Of a stretch of 6,062 nt of DNA, positions 5,003 through 6,062 are shown piece after piece. A program made the translations under genes and the position numbers. The notes beneath the pieces are model-generated. The model made no database searches. It was given only the letters and a program-made list of their open reading frames with translations, and had not been told where the DNA came from. Each line of letters starts with the position of its first letter. The first letter of the stretch is position 1. Origin of the DNA: an uncultured Actinomycetes bacterium. Lineage in GTDB: Bacteria; Actinomycetota; Actinomycetes; S36-B12. The DNA lies in assembly GCA_937902285.1 (NCBI GenBank), contig CALGTB010000068.1:1-6062 (forward strand), given 5' to 3'.

Positions 5003-6007
5003 ATGGGTTCACGCCAGCGATCCACAGCCGACCTTGCGGAGATTCGTGAATTGGTTCGCCTGCGAGCCAACGAACATGGCGGCGCCTTCCGTCGAAGCGA
5101 CCTCGATGGGTGGCGCGTCCCCGACGGTGTTGTGCCGTCCATGCTCCGACGCGGCTGGTGGACGAGGCTGCACCACGGGGTCTACGCCGATTCCCGCCTC
5201 CTTGACGACGACGCCGAATCCCCGGCAGGGCATCTGCTCCAGTGCGCGGCAAGCCTGAAGGCCCTGCCCGGACCCGCCTATGCGTTCGGCCCCACAGCCG
5301 CACTCGTACACGGCCTCCCCCAGCAGCGCGGGATCCTGAGTGACGTCCACCTCATCCGGCCGATCGACCGGGACGGGCGGGCGCTTCGACGTCGCATCAC
5401 CGCACCAGACCACCTAGAACCAGCAAGAATCCGCGCGCATCACCTCACCCCCGAGGACGTGGTCGTCGTCAACGGGATCCCGACAGTGCGCCGCGCCCTG
5501 GCTGCACTGTCGACCGCGGCCATGAGCGGGCGCGAGTGGGCGGTAGCCACCCTCGACGCGGCCGCGTGGCAGCAGCCATCGGTGCCCGACGAGCTCGCAG
5601 CGATGGCGGCGCAGTGGTCGCATCTGCGGGGCATCGGGACCGTTCGATCGGTCCTGCCGCTCGTACGCTGCGGCGCCCAGACGCCCCTCGAGAGCCTCTC
5701 ACGCATCCGGCTCATCCAGTGTGGGGTACCCGAACCCGAACTCCAGTCGCCCGTCCACGATCGCGATGGGCTGATCGGCTACGTGGACATGCTGTGGGAA
5801 TCCCTGGGCGTGGTCGGCGAGGCGGACGGACTGATCAAGTACGCCACGCGAGAGGACCTCGTCAACGAGAAGCGACGGGAGGATCGCATTCGCGCGGCCG
5901 GCTACAGCGTTGTCCGATGGACGTGGCGCGAGATCATGGCCGATCCCGCAGACGTGGCGCAGCGGGTCGTCCAGGCGGCGGCGCGACGGTCCTTCCGCAC
6001 CGCATGA
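5003..6007 (+). CDS. AbiEi-type winged-helix protein with DUF559/Vsr-like C-terminal domain
   Basis: The 334-residue protein has three parts. Residues 11-62 resemble the AbiEi antitoxin N-terminal winged helix: EHGGAFRRSDLDGWRV, then SMLRRGWWTRLHHGVYADS. Residues 93-190 resemble the middle region of such proteins (AFGPTAALVHGLP, HHLTPEDVVVVNGIPTVRRA). Residues 228-325 look like a PD-(D/E)XK, Vsr/DUF559-type nuclease fold: TPLESLSRIRLIQCGVPEPE, D262 in YVDMLW, GEADGLIKY with E273, D275 and K279, and EKRREDRIRAAGYSVVRWTW. E230, D262, E273 and K279 are candidate catalytic residues. These families are recognised from memory. No AbiEii toxin or methyltransferase gene adjoins it, so antitoxin or restriction roles are unproven. 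The ATG at 5003 is chosen; in-frame GTG at 4997 is the alternative, and neither has a ribosome site. It is flanked on both sides by related hairpins. Confidence 0.85.
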   Translation: MGSRQRSTADLAEIRELVRLRANEHGGAFRRSDLDGWRVPDGVVPSMLRRGWWTRLHHGVYADSRLLDDDAESPAGHLLQCAASLKALPGPAYAFGPTAALVHGLPQQRGILSDVHLIRPIDRDGRALRRRITAPDHLEPARIRAHHLTPEDVVVVNGIPTVRRALAALSTAAMSGREWAVATLDAAAWQQPSVPDELAAMAAQWSHLRGIGTVRSVLPLVRCGAQTPLESLSRIRLIQCGVPEPELQSPVHDRDGLIGYVDMLWESLGVVGEADGLIKYATREDLVNEKRREDRIRAAGYSVVRWTWREIMADPADVAQRVVQAAARRSFRTA

Positions 6008-6009
6008 CC

Positions 6010-6062
6010 GGGACAACTGTGCACTTTCGGCGGAAATGCGGGCGAAAGTGCGCCGTTGTCCC
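6010..6062. repeat. long hairpin, copy 2 of the paired repeat
   Basis: Arms 6010-6029 (GGGACAACTGTGCACTTTCG) and 6043-6062 pair over 20 positions with one mismatch (6018 with 6054) and one G-T wobble (6020 with 6052), around a 13-base loop. It begins 2 bases after the nuclease-like gene's stop. The right arm matches 18 of 20 bases of the corresponding stretch in copy 1 (4935-4954). The window ends exactly at the last base of the arm, so what follows, including any T-tract or target duplication, cannot be seen. Confidence 0.88.

Noticed and set aside
4902..6062. Insertion sequence interpretation of the hairpin-gene-hairpin segment
   Set aside because: The encoded protein has no recognisable DDE, HUH or tyrosine/serine recombinase motif, and no target duplication can be checked. 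It is kept as a repeat-plus-gene finding and not called a mobile element.

Overview
The window comes from a high-GC actinobacterium. The evidence is strong G/C bias at third codon positions, TANNNT-type -10 elements with apparently leaderless genes, and gene content that follows the actinobacterial dapD/dapE neighbourhood. A Propionibacteriales (Nocardioidaceae-like) source would fit, but that is a guess. Seven protein genes are supported. No RNA gene, IS element or CRISPR array is visible, and no gene-free stretch exceeds about 165 bases.

Left part (1-2066). A terminator-like hairpin (19-52) lies after a minus-strand DUF3117 gene (65-232). Upstream of it, on the same strand, is a membrane-anchored mini-protein with a DivIVA-type motif (393-638). 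A plus-strand gene for a secreted DUF5666-like protein (802-1488) then runs head-on into a minus-strand LOG-family phosphoribohydrolase gene (1485-2066). Their two stop codons share one CTAG.

Middle (2067-4882). yceI (2201-2764) has a clear sigma70-type promoter, with a TAGTTG...CAACTA palindrome over its -10. A 20-bp hairpin separates it from convergent dapE (2811-3893). dapE and dapD (3911-4882) diverge from a single palindromic -10 element (3897-3907) whose predicted start sites are the first bases of both start codons. DapD and DapE catalyse two steps of the succinylase branch of diaminopimelate/lysine synthesis, so the symmetric promoter would give balanced supply for peptidoglycan and lysine.

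Right part (4883-6062). A gene for a two-domain protein (5003-6007; AbiEi-type winged helix plus a DUF559/Vsr-like nuclease-like domain) sits between two related long hairpins (4902-4954 and 6010-6062). Both have GGGACAA-N4-GCACTTTC arms, and one paired position shows a compensatory change. This hairpin-gene-hairpin unit is the most unusual part of the window.

From knowledge of Mycobacterium tuberculosis, the order dapD / dapE / LOG (Rv1205) / DivIVA-like (Rv1209) / DUF3117 (Rv1211), with the same relative orientations, is an old conserved block. Here fadD6, folP2, gpgS and tagA are absent from it, and the DUF5666 and yceI genes stand between its members on the opposite strand.
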